DNA of 64,000 bases from Anaerocolumna sp. (GTDB taxonomy: Bacteria; Bacillota; Clostridia; Lachnospirales; Lachnospiraceae): positions 29,689 to 93,688 of the forward strand of contig JAQSXJ010000003.1 of the NCBI GenBank assembly GCA_029256725.1. The letters run 5' to 3'. The notes below the pieces were generated by a model. The model was not told the DNA's origin, did no database searches, and saw nothing but the letters and a program-made list of their open reading frames with translations. Below, piece by piece: positions 30,584 through 39,171 of this stretch. Made by a program: the position numbers and the translations under genes. Within the stretch, counting starts at the first letter, position 1, and the number at the start of each line of letters is the position of its first letter.

Positions 30584-32152
30584 ATGAAAAAGAGAAAGAA
30601 AGCTGTATGTATTATCACTGCAGTTGTTATGGTTTTTATGGCCACAGGGTGCGCTGCCGGAAGTAATAATAATGCTGGAAAGAATACGAAGCAGAATGTT
30701 GAGGCTGTAACAGTTAATACATTTGTTCAAGAATCAGTTGGAGTATATGAAGCAGAGAAGGCTGCTTGGACTGGTAATGTTAAGGTGGTTTCTAATCCAA
30801 TAATGGAGGGGTACTCAGGAACCGGATACATAGAGGGGTTTGAAGAAGATTCAGATACCTGTACCTTTACTGTTACCATAAAAAAGGATGGATTTTATGA
30901 TTTGAATTTTAGAAGTGCTAGTAAAGGCGGCGAAAAGCACAATTATGTCAGTGTGGACAGTGAACGTCTGGGGACAGTGTTTGTTGAAGCGGAAGACTTT
31001 ACAGATGCTTACTTAACAAGGGTATATCTGGTGGCAGGGGAACATGAAATCAGTCTCTCAAAGTATTGGGGGTGGATATGGTTGGATTATCTTGAGGTTC
31101 TCACTGCAGAACCTATAGATCCTTCATTTTATGAGATTAAGGCAGATCTGTCAAATAAGAATTCTTCTGAGCAAACTAAGAGGTTATACAGTTATTTATG
31201 TGATATTTATGGTAAGAAATTTCTCTCTGGACAGTTTTGTGATACAGGACAGTATGGAAAAGAATTTCAGATTATGAAAAAGGTTACCGGTAAGACACCA
31301 GCAGTACTGGGACTGGACTTTATTGAATATACACCTTCCAGAGTAGAAAATGGAAGTAACGGATATGCAACAAATTATGCAATCGATTTTTGGGATAACG
31401 GAGGTATCGTTACTTTCTGCTGGCACTGGAATGCACCCTCTGAATATCTGATCGGAGAATGGTACCGAGGATTTTATGCAGATGCCACTGATATAAATCT
31501 GGAGAAGATTATGAAAGGAGAGGATACCAAGGGATATGAACTGCTGATGAGGGATATTGATGCTATTGCAGAACAGCTTTTGTTACTAAAAGAAGCAGGA
31601 GTTCCAATACTTTGGAGACCTCTCCATGAAGCGAGTGGAGGCTGGTTCTGGTGGGGAGCATCCGGACCGGAAGCTTATAAGAAGCTTTACATACTGCTTT
31701 ACGATAGACTTACCAAAGAATATGGACTGGATAATCTTATTTGGGTGTGGAATGGACAGGATGCTGAGTGGTATCCGGGTGATGAGTATGTGGATATCAT
31801 CGGTGAGGATATCTATCCTGGTGAGAAAGTCTATACTTCGCAAATATCATCCTATCTGAATGCAGCGAAGAATTATAGCAATGAGAGGAAAATGGTGTAT
31901 CTGACGGAAAATGGATGTCTCTTTGATACCGACCTTGCAAGACGGGATGGAGCGATGTGGGGCATGTGGTGTACCTGGCAAGACGAATTTGTTGCAAAAG
32001 ATACTGCAATTTTCACCTTAAGTGAGCAATATACAGAGGAGTCAATGCTTAAAAAGGTATACGAAGATAAAGATGTTCTTACAAGAGAAGATCTGCCTGA
32101 TTTAAGTACTTATGAAATCCGCAGTAGCGACAGTGGTAAAGGGGAAAAATAG
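30584..32152 (+). CDS. GH26 beta-mannanase lipoprotein with N-terminal CBM35-like module
   Basis: 522 residues. Lipoprotein signal ending VFMATGC, then a CBM35-like beta-sandwich at about 50-175 (VYEAEKAAWTGNVKV at its start, WIWLDYLEVL at its end). The GH26 catalytic domain spans about 185-505: acid/base Glu in LWRPLHEASGGWFWWG and probable nucleophile in MVYLTENGC. It cuts internal beta-1,4-mannosidic bonds in mannan or galactomannan on the cell surface. It has a good GAGGAG ribosome binding site. It leads the locus of binding proteins, permeases and GH130 phosphorylase that takes in and splits the products. Confidence 0.9.
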   Translation: MKKRKKAVCIITAVVMVFMATGCAAGSNNNAGKNTKQNVEAVTVNTFVQESVGVYEAEKAAWTGNVKVVSNPIMEGYSGTGYIEGFEEDSDTCTFTVTIKKDGFYDLNFRSASKGGEKHNYVSVDSERLGTVFVEAEDFTDAYLTRVYLVAGEHEISLSKYWGWIWLDYLEVLTAEPIDPSFYEIKADLSNKNSSEQTKRLYSYLCDIYGKKFLSGQFCDTGQYGKEFQIMKKVTGKTPAVLGLDFIEYTPSRVENGSNGYATNYAIDFWDNGGIVTFCWHWNAPSEYLIGEWYRGFYADATDINLEKIMKGEDTKGYELLMRDIDAIAEQLLLLKEAGVPILWRPLHEASGGWFWWGASGPEAYKKLYILLYDRLTKEYGLDNLIWVWNGQDAEWYPGDEYVDIIGEDIYPGEKVYTSQISSYLNAAKNYSNERKMVYLTENGCLFDTDLARRDGAMWGMWCTWQDEFVAKDTAIFTLSEQYTEESMLKKVYEDKDVLTREDLPDLSTYEIRSSDSGKGEK

Positions 32153-32182
32153 CAGCCGGGGGCGGCGGAAGGAGTAGTAAAT

Positions 32183-35182
32183 ATGATATCCAGGGTAACC
32201 TGTAAAAGAATCATGGCACTATTATTGACAGTTGTAATCTTACTGCCTCTGTTTCGAATAGGAGAAGTTCGAAGCTTTGCAAAGACAGAGATGACAATGG
32301 ATGAATTTGATGATGTTATCAGTACTTACAATATTGATGTTTCCATTCCCTCCTATAAGGACTACATGGAAGCGTATAAAGATGCCTCTAGACCGGAGCT
32401 GGCAATTGAGGTTACGGCAGAAGATTATGTTAGATATGAAGAGAATGATAATGTTGCGGTGCCTGAAATATACAAGGATTATGAAGGTATGGAAGGCGCC
32501 AGTGTTTTAACGGGAGAGGATTCACTAATAGAATTTGAAGCAGAGGTAGCGGAAAGCGGATTATATAATCTCTCTGTTGTTTATTATCCGGTAGAAGGTA
32601 AGAATTCAGATATTGAACGCAGTATATTTATCGATGGAATGCTTCCTTTTGAGGAAATGGCCTTACTTACTTTCCCCAGAGTATGGAGCACTTATGTAAA
32701 AGATACTTATGTAAATGAAGATGGTGTTACTGAAAAAAACTGGGAGAAAGATAATCAAGGAAATGATGTAAAGCCACAAAGTATGGAGGTTCCGGAATGG
32801 CAGAGCAGATATTTATATGACAGTAACGGCTATATAACGGATGTGTTATCAATATACCTGGAAAAGGGCAGCCATACAATCTCCATGGTCTCTTTAAAGG
32901 AACCCATGCTAATCCGTAAATTGGTGCTTAATAACGAAGGAGTCACAAAATCCTATGAAGATATAAAAGCTGTCTGGGATTCTACGGGCGTCAAGGATAC
33001 AAGTAATACCAATATTCAGATTGAAGCTGAATATGCCACAAAGACCTCTTCACAGATGTTATATCCGAAGCAGGATCAGTCATCCCCTGCGGTTTCTCCC
33101 TCCAGTTCCAAAGAGCTGCTTAATAACACCATTGGCGGAAATTCCTGGCGGCTTGTTGGGCAATGGATTGAATGGGAGTTTACTGTTCCTGAGAGCGGGT
33201 ATTACAACATATCGCTGTATGATAAACAGAGTCTTTCCAGAGGAGTTCATGTTTCCAGGCGTATTACCATTGATGGAGCTGTTCCGTTTCAGGAAATGTC
33301 TGCTTATGCGTTTAATTACAGCCAGGATTGGAGAGAAGATGTACTGTCTGATAAAGAGGGGGAGGCTTATCGTTTCTATCTGACAGAAGGACAGCATAGT
33401 CTTCGAATGGAAGTCGTGTTGGGTGAATTTTCAGAAGTAGTGGGTCTTGTCAGGGACTCTGTACAACAGCTCAACAGTATATACAGACAGGTTATAAAGG
33501 TAATTGGTGTGAAGCCGGATACCTATCGTGACTATCAGCTGTCAGCAGTACTTCCGGAGTTGAAGGGGAAGCTGATAGAGGCAAGGGATACGTTAAACCA
33601 AGCCATTGATGAGCTTTCAAAAGTAGCAGGAAAAAATACGGATAAGAAAGCCGTACTTTTGACCATGCGTGACCAGCTGGATAAGCTGATTGAAGACGAA
33701 GAATATTTTGTAAGAGTTATTACTGCATATAAGATAAATGTAAGAGCCTTGGGTAATTGGATAACGCAGGCGATTAATCAGCCGCTGCAGGTAGATCGTA
33801 TTAATATCTATTCACCGGATCAAACAAACACCTATGACGGGGATTCTTTTCTTGATAAGGCTGCATTTGAGATAAAGCGGTTATTTTATTCCTTTGTAGT
33901 TGATTATAATTCTATAGGAAGTGTGACAGATGACAAGGTACAGGGAACCCAGTCCATTACCTTATGGATTGGTTCCGGACGTGATCAGGCCAATGTTATA
34001 AAGTCATTGATTGATGAGAGCTTTACCAATGAGTCAGGAATCAGTGTAAATGTTCAGCTGGTGGATATGTCTACATTACTTAAGGCGACGCTGGTAGGAG
34101 AGGGGCCGGATGTAGCTATCCAGGTAGCAAATACCAACGGTGTTGCAGGAGCTGTTCTAAATACCGGAAATGATACACCGGTCAACTACGGAATCCGGAA
34201 TGCGGTACTTGATCTCAAACAGTTTCAGGATGCAGATGAGATCCTTTCAAGATTCTTAGAAGCGGCAACTACTCAGTTTACTTATGACGGTGGTGTTTAT
34301 GCTTTGCCAGAGACCATCACCTATCCGGTTATGTTCTATAGAAAAGATATTTTAGCTGAGATTGGAATGAAAGTTCCTACTACCTGGGAAGAGGTAAAGG
34401 TGGCAATGGCTGTCCTTGCCAAAAATCAGATGGAATTTGGAATGCTGCCTACGGAACAGATTTTTGCATCGCTGCTCTATCAGAACGGCGGAGCTTATTA
34501 CACAGAGAATGGGGCGGCATCTGCGCTGGATTCTGACATAGCTGTAAATACCTTTAAGGATTTCTGCGAATATTATACGGATTATAAACTGGATAAGGAA
34601 ACCAGTGTGGAGGAACGTTTCCGTACAGGTGAGTGTCCGATTATGATAGCGGATTATACAACCTATAATAATTTTGCAGTATCAGCACCGGATATAGCAG
34701 GACTTTGGAGCTTTACCCAGATACCTGGAACTTTGAAAGCTGATGGTACAGTCAATCATTCCGTGGCAAGCACAGGACTTGCCAGTATGATTATGGCAGA
34801 TACCGTAAATGCAGAGGCTAGCTGGGAGTTCTTAAAATGGTGGACCAGTGAGGATACACAGACTCAGTACGGACGTGAGATGGAAGGTCTGATGGGTTCT
34901 GCAGCAAGAGTTCCTACAGCGAACTATGAAGCCTTTTTAAATATGCCATGGCCTGTGGATGATTTTGAAGCTTTACAGGAATCCATGAAATGGGTGAAAG
35001 GAATCCCGCAGGTACCAGGTGGTTACTATTCCTGGCGAAATGTATATAACGCATTCTTTAAGGTGGTAACCAATACGGATACAGCTTTACCAAGAGAAGA
35101 ATTGATGGAAAAGATCATCTATGTAAATGCAGAGATTACTTACAAACGGGAAGAGCTTGAACTGGATGGCAAGAGAAAATAA
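32183..35182 (+). CDS. Very large extracellular solute-binding protein with carbohydrate-binding-like N-terminal modules
   Basis: 999 residues; family-1 solute-binding proteins are usually 400-550. Signal peptide at 1-35. Two similar beta-sandwich modules follow, one near 105-260 (IEFEAEVAESGLYNLSVVYY, FIDGMLPFEEM) and one near 275-425 (WEFTVPESGYYNISLYD, TIDGAVPFQEM). A helical linker reaches to about 590. The solute-binding domain runs from QSITLWIGSGRDQANVIKSL, with MFYRKDILAEIGMKVPTTWE and the C-terminal WEFLKWWTSEDTQ. There is no lipobox cysteine, so retention may rely on the modules binding glycan or wall. It probably feeds the two permeases just downstream. Confidence 0.85.
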   Translation: MISRVTCKRIMALLLTVVILLPLFRIGEVRSFAKTEMTMDEFDDVISTYNIDVSIPSYKDYMEAYKDASRPELAIEVTAEDYVRYEENDNVAVPEIYKDYEGMEGASVLTGEDSLIEFEAEVAESGLYNLSVVYYPVEGKNSDIERSIFIDGMLPFEEMALLTFPRVWSTYVKDTYVNEDGVTEKNWEKDNQGNDVKPQSMEVPEWQSRYLYDSNGYITDVLSIYLEKGSHTISMVSLKEPMLIRKLVLNNEGVTKSYEDIKAVWDSTGVKDTSNTNIQIEAEYATKTSSQMLYPKQDQSSPAVSPSSSKELLNNTIGGNSWRLVGQWIEWEFTVPESGYYNISLYDKQSLSRGVHVSRRITIDGAVPFQEMSAYAFNYSQDWREDVLSDKEGEAYRFYLTEGQHSLRMEVVLGEFSEVVGLVRDSVQQLNSIYRQVIKVIGVKPDTYRDYQLSAVLPELKGKLIEARDTLNQAIDELSKVAGKNTDKKAVLLTMRDQLDKLIEDEEYFVRVITAYKINVRALGNWITQAINQPLQVDRINIYSPDQTNTYDGDSFLDKAAFEIKRLFYSFVVDYNSIGSVTDDKVQGTQSITLWIGSGRDQANVIKSLIDESFTNESGISVNVQLVDMSTLLKATLVGEGPDVAIQVANTNGVAGAVLNTGNDTPVNYGIRNAVLDLKQFQDADEILSRFLEAATTQFTYDGGVYALPETITYPVMFYRKDILAEIGMKVPTTWEEVKVAMAVLAKNQMEFGMLPTEQIFASLLYQNGGAYYTENGAASALDSDIAVNTFKDFCEYYTDYKLDKETSVEERFRTGECPIMIADYTTYNNFAVSAPDIAGLWSFTQIPGTLKADGTVNHSVASTGLASMIMADTVNAEASWEFLKWWTSEDTQTQYGREMEGLMGSAARVPTANYEAFLNMPWPVDDFEALQESMKWVKGIPQVPGGYYSWRNVYNAFFKVVTNTDTALPREELMEKIIYVNAEITYKREELELDGKRK

Positions 35183-35195
35183 CGGAGGGAAAGAG

Positions 35196-36155
35196 ATGAC
35201 TGAGCATAAAAATAATTCCCAGGTAAATGTATCCCAGGAGGCTCTGGAAATAGCAAGAAAACAAGGAACTTTGAGATACCGGATAAAAAAGAGCAAAGCT
35301 TCTTATCTGATGCTGGCTCCTTACTTTATCTTATTTTTCTTCTTTACCGTACTTCCGGTGGTTATGAGTATAGCCTTTAGCTTTACTTATTATAATATGC
35401 TTGAACTGCCGGAATTCATTGGCTGGAAGAATTATATAAAGCTTTTCCTTGAGGATGATATCTTTTTAAAATCCTTAAAAAATACACTTATACTGGCTGT
35501 AATCACCGGGCCTGTAAGTTACTTTCTATGTCTTTTATTTGCATGGATTATTAATGAATTCAAAGGCTGGCTGCGTGCTTTTCTGACCTTGATCTTCTAT
35601 GCACCCAGTATTTGCGGTAATGCCTATGTGGTGTGGGCCTTGATTCTGTCCGGTGACCGTTACGGTTATCTAAACGGTCTGCTTATGGATCTTGGTATTC
35701 TGGATCAAGCAATTGTATGGATGAAGACAGAAAAATGGGTACTTCCTTTCTTAATCGTAGTACAGCTTTGGTTAAGTCTTGGAACCGGATTCCTGGCATT
35801 TATAGCAGGACTTCAGACTGTTGATAAATCCCTCTATGAAGCAGCAGCACTGGATGGGGTAAAAAATCGCTGGCAGGAGCTGTGGTATGTGACATTACCT
35901 GCTATGAAACCGCAGCTTATGTTCGGTGCGGTAATGCAGATTACACAATCCTTTGCCATAGCAGACGTCTCCATACAGCTGGCAGGTAATCCTTCCGTTA
36001 ACTACTCCGGTACTACAGTAGTAACTCATTTGCTTGATTATGGTACGGTACGTTTTGAAATGGGTTATGCCTCTGCAATTGCAACGGTGCTGTTTCTTTT
36101 GATGATAGGCACTAACTTGCTGGTACAGAAGGGATTAAGGAGGGTAGGAGAGTAA
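35196..36155 (+). CDS. Carbohydrate ABC transporter permease (MalF/UgpA type)
   Basis: About 319 residues from ATG 35196 (ACGGAGGGAAAGAG upstream); the track start at 35127 lies in the previous gene. Six membrane helices, beginning YLMLAPYFILFFFFTVLPVV. The EAA loop that docks the ATPase is YEAAALDGVKNRWQELWYVTLPAM. It overlaps the next permease by one base (TAATG). It makes the channel for mannan oligosaccharides together with its partner. No ATPase gene is in the locus. Confidence 0.92.
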   Translation: MTEHKNNSQVNVSQEALEIARKQGTLRYRIKKSKASYLMLAPYFILFFFFTVLPVVMSIAFSFTYYNMLELPEFIGWKNYIKLFLEDDIFLKSLKNTLILAVITGPVSYFLCLLFAWIINEFKGWLRAFLTLIFYAPSICGNAYVVWALILSGDRYGYLNGLLMDLGILDQAIVWMKTEKWVLPFLIVVQLWLSLGTGFLAFIAGLQTVDKSLYEAAALDGVKNRWQELWYVTLPAMKPQLMFGAVMQITQSFAIADVSIQLAGNPSVNYSGTTVVTHLLDYGTVRFEMGYASAIATVLFLLMIGTNLLVQKGLRRVGE

Positions 36156-37033
36156 TGAAGAAGCTGAGACTTTATTTTTTCAGACCAAGGGAAAAACGGT
36201 TGAATCGTTCCATGGCAGGAAATTCCTTGTTATTTATCATCATGGCTATCTGTGGTGTGGCAATGATGCTGCCACTGATCATGGTAATCAATAATTTCTT
36301 AAAACCTTTGGATGAGTTATATCAATTTCCACCTAAAATATTTGTAAGAAACCCTACTCTTGTAAATTTTTCTGACTTATTTACTTTAATGAATGATTCC
36401 TGGGTTCCTTTTTCCAGATACATACTAAATACAGTTATCATCACAGGCGGCGGAATGGTTGGGCATGTAATTATTGCTTCCCTGGCAGCCTATCCCCTGG
36501 CAAAGCATGATTTTCCGGGCAAGAATATACTATTTCATCTGGTAGTGCTGTCTATGATGTTTTCCTGGACAGTAACCCAGACACCGCAATATATGATAAT
36601 CTCCTGGCTCCATATCAATAACAGCTACTGGGCGTTGATTCTGCCTGCTTGCTCTTTTGGTATGGGACTCTACCTGATGAAGCAGTTCATGGAGCAGCTA
36701 CCGGACTCTCTTATGGAATCTGCAAGACTTGATGGTGCAAGCGAATGGCAGATTTACTTAAGGATTGTCATGCCGAATGTGAAGCCTGCCTGGCTTACAC
36801 TGGCTATCTTTCAGTTTCAGCAGATGTGGGGAAACACAGGCAGTACCTTCCTTCGAGATGAGAGTCTTAAGCCTCTGCAATTTGCCCTGCAGCAGATTTC
36901 GGCAGGTGGAATGGCAAGGGCAGGAGCCGCAGCCGCAGTAACCTTTATTATTGCCGCAGTTCCGATAACATTTTTCCTCATATGTCAGAAGAATATCCTG
37001 GAAACTATGACATCATCCGGAATGAAAGATTAA
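36155..37033 (+). CDS. Carbohydrate ABC transporter permease (MalG/UgpE type)
   Basis: 292 residues, six membrane helices, with EAA motif ESARLDGASEWQIYLRIVMPNV. Partner of the preceding permease, translationally coupled to it through the overlapping start and stop. Confidence 0.92.
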   Translation: MKKLRLYFFRPREKRLNRSMAGNSLLFIIMAICGVAMMLPLIMVINNFLKPLDELYQFPPKIFVRNPTLVNFSDLFTLMNDSWVPFSRYILNTVIITGGGMVGHVIIASLAAYPLAKHDFPGKNILFHLVVLSMMFSWTVTQTPQYMIISWLHINNSYWALILPACSFGMGLYLMKQFMEQLPDSLMESARLDGASEWQIYLRIVMPNVKPAWLTLAIFQFQQMWGNTGSTFLRDESLKPLQFALQQISAGGMARAGAAAAVTFIIAAVPITFFLICQKNILETMTSSGMKD

Positions 37034-37047
37034 TAGGGGGGTAAAGG

Positions 37048-38535
37048 ATGAAACATATTAATAATTTACACAAAATCATATCCTTATTTCTGGCTGTACT
37101 TCTGCTTACGGTTTTTGCAGGAGAGGAAGTAAAGGCCGCAAAACTTCCCTATGACACCTATAATTACGACTACCGGGATTATGTTCATTTTACTCCGTCA
37201 GCCTTTATTCCGGCTGGTACTATACGCGGAGAAGAGCTGACTTATCAGGGAGAGGCTGTTGGAAAGTTTCTAACGCCCCAGGATATCTGCCAGACAACCG
37301 ATGGCAGGGTATATGTGGCGGATACGGGAAATAATCGAATTGTAGTGTTGGATAAAGATATGAAAAAAGCAGTGGATGTTATAACTTCTTTTGATAACGG
37401 CGGAAAAGAGGATACCTTTAATCAACCCTATGGTGTCAGTGTTTCCGAGAAAGGTCAGATATACATAGCAGATTCACAAAACCACCGGATTGTTGTACTG
37501 AGCCAGGACGGTACTTTGGTTAAGATCGTAGAAAATCCCAGGTCGGAGAGTTTAGAAGAGGGTTATGTCTTTATACCACTAAAAATAACCGTTGACTATG
37601 CAGACAGAATCTATGTCATTGCCGGGAATATGTTCGAGGGCATTATGGTATTTGAAGCAGATGGTAATTTCTCAAGCTTCTTTGGTACCATCAAGGTTGA
37701 AATAAGTCTCTGGGAGAAATTCTGGAAGAGAATTGCAACAAAAGAAGAGCGTTCCAAGCAGCAGTTATATATTCCGACTGAGTTTACCGGTATTGATATC
37801 GATCCGGAAGGATTTGTATATGCTTCGAATATCGACGCTACCGGAGTACAGGGAGTCAGAAGATTAAATCCCAAAGGGGAAGATGTCATAAAAAAGGGTG
37901 CCAATAAAAATGTGGGAGGTGATCTTTGGATTGCCGGTTCTACAGAGTATTCAGGACCTTCTCAGTTTACAGATGTAGTTTACAGAGACAATGGCATATA
38001 TTCCTGTCTGGATCGAAAGAGAGGGCGTATTATTACATATGATCATGAAGGTAACCTGCTCTATATTTTTGGCGGCTTAGGAACCCAGGAAGGAACATTT
38101 TCCATGCCTGTGGCGGTGGAAGACATTGGAGGAAATCTGGCTGTCCTTGATGCCAATAGAGGAGAAATCATCTGCTTTTCAGTAACGGAATATGGAAGAC
38201 TGATTGATGAAGCAGTGGCACTTCGCTTTGACGGCAACGAAGCTGAGGCAGTAGCTTTATGGCGCAGAGTATTGGAACTTGATGAGAACAATGAACTTGC
38301 CAATACGGGTATCGGAAAAGCTTATCTTACGGCAGGGGATTATGATCTGGCAATGAAGTATTTAAGACTAGGTATGAACCGCGACTACTATTCCATCGCA
38401 TACAAACGTTTCCGCAATAGTGTATTAGTAGATAATGCAAGTTATTTTCTAACGGGAATCGTTATACTCTTTGTTGGCTTGAAGGGTTTTAAATATGTAA
38501 GGAATAGAAAGAAAGGGGTAAACATAAATGGGTAA
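37048..38535 (+). CDS. Secreted NHL-repeat protein with TPR and C-terminal membrane anchor
   Basis: 495 residues. Signal peptide (LHKIISLFLAVLLLTVFAG). A six-bladed NHL-type beta-propeller covers about 70-380, with blades such as VYVADTGNNRIVVLD and IYIADSQNHRIVVLS. A TPR-like pair spans 390-445 (AVALWRRVLELDENNELANT, AYLTAGDYDLAMKYLRLG), then a membrane helix near 462-480 and a basic tail. It is anchored with the propeller outside. Such proteins recur next to YIP1 and DUF5696 genes in glycan loci; the role is unknown, possibly scaffolding surface carbohydrate capture. It overlaps the next gene by 8 bp. Confidence 0.82.
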   Translation: MKHINNLHKIISLFLAVLLLTVFAGEEVKAAKLPYDTYNYDYRDYVHFTPSAFIPAGTIRGEELTYQGEAVGKFLTPQDICQTTDGRVYVADTGNNRIVVLDKDMKKAVDVITSFDNGGKEDTFNQPYGVSVSEKGQIYIADSQNHRIVVLSQDGTLVKIVENPRSESLEEGYVFIPLKITVDYADRIYVIAGNMFEGIMVFEADGNFSSFFGTIKVEISLWEKFWKRIATKEERSKQQLYIPTEFTGIDIDPEGFVYASNIDATGVQGVRRLNPKGEDVIKKGANKNVGGDLWIAGSTEYSGPSQFTDVVYRDNGIYSCLDRKRGRIITYDHEGNLLYIFGGLGTQEGTFSMPVAVEDIGGNLAVLDANRGEIICFSVTEYGRLIDEAVALRFDGNEAEAVALWRRVLELDENNELANTGIGKAYLTAGDYDLAMKYLRLGMNRDYYSIAYKRFRNSVLVDNASYFLTGIVILFVGLKGFKYVRNRKKGVNING

Positions 38536-39160
38536 ATATTTTTCTAAAGAAAAATGGAGTTATATGCTTTACACCATTTCCCATCCCATGGACGGTTATT
38601 ACTGGATTCGACATGAGAATAGGGGGAGTGTTCCCCTTGCAATACTTATGGTAATTCTGTTTTCTGCTTGTTTTAGTGCAAACCGTTTGCTTGCCAGTTT
38701 TGTGGTAAATGATATAGATCCAAGATCCGTGGACAGTTATTACGAATTTTTAGGGGTTCTTGCTTTTTATGCCTTGATATGCGTTAGTAACTGGTCTGTG
38801 ACATGTCTGATGAACGGCGAAGGCAGAATGAAGGATATAGCAATAGCAGTCGGCTATAGCACAGTACCCATGAGCACGGTACTGGCAGCTGGCACTTTAA
38901 TCAGCTGGTTCATTGCTGATGATGAACAGCCCTTTTATGTATTGATCCTTGGTGCAGGTATTGTATTTGGTATCCTTTTAATGCTGATTGGCATTATGCA
39001 GGTACATAATTATACATTGGGAAAAACCTTAGGGACATTATTTATTACTTTCTTAGCCATGTTAGTAATTATCTTCCTGCTGTTGCTGTTATCAAATCTT
39101 CTGGGCATGGTAGTAACATTTATTCGGAGTATCTACACTGAGCTAATTTTTAGAACTTAG
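38528..39160 (+). CDS. YIP1-family integral membrane protein
   Basis: 210 residues with about five membrane helices (for example VPLAILMVILFSACFSANRL and TLFITFLAMLVIIFLLLLLS). The N-terminal HPMDGYYWIRHENRG is the conserved opening of bacterial YIP1-domain proteins found in sugar ABC loci. Function not established. Start overlaps the preceding gene, so it is made together with the NHL protein. Confidence 0.75.
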   Translation: MGKYFSKEKWSYMLYTISHPMDGYYWIRHENRGSVPLAILMVILFSACFSANRLLASFVVNDIDPRSVDSYYEFLGVLAFYALICVSNWSVTCLMNGEGRMKDIAIAVGYSTVPMSTVLAAGTLISWFIADDEQPFYVLILGAGIVFGILLMLIGIMQVHNYTLGKTLGTLFITFLAMLVIIFLLLLLSNLLGMVVTFIRSIYTELIFRT

Positions 39161-39171
39161 GAGGCGTAAGC

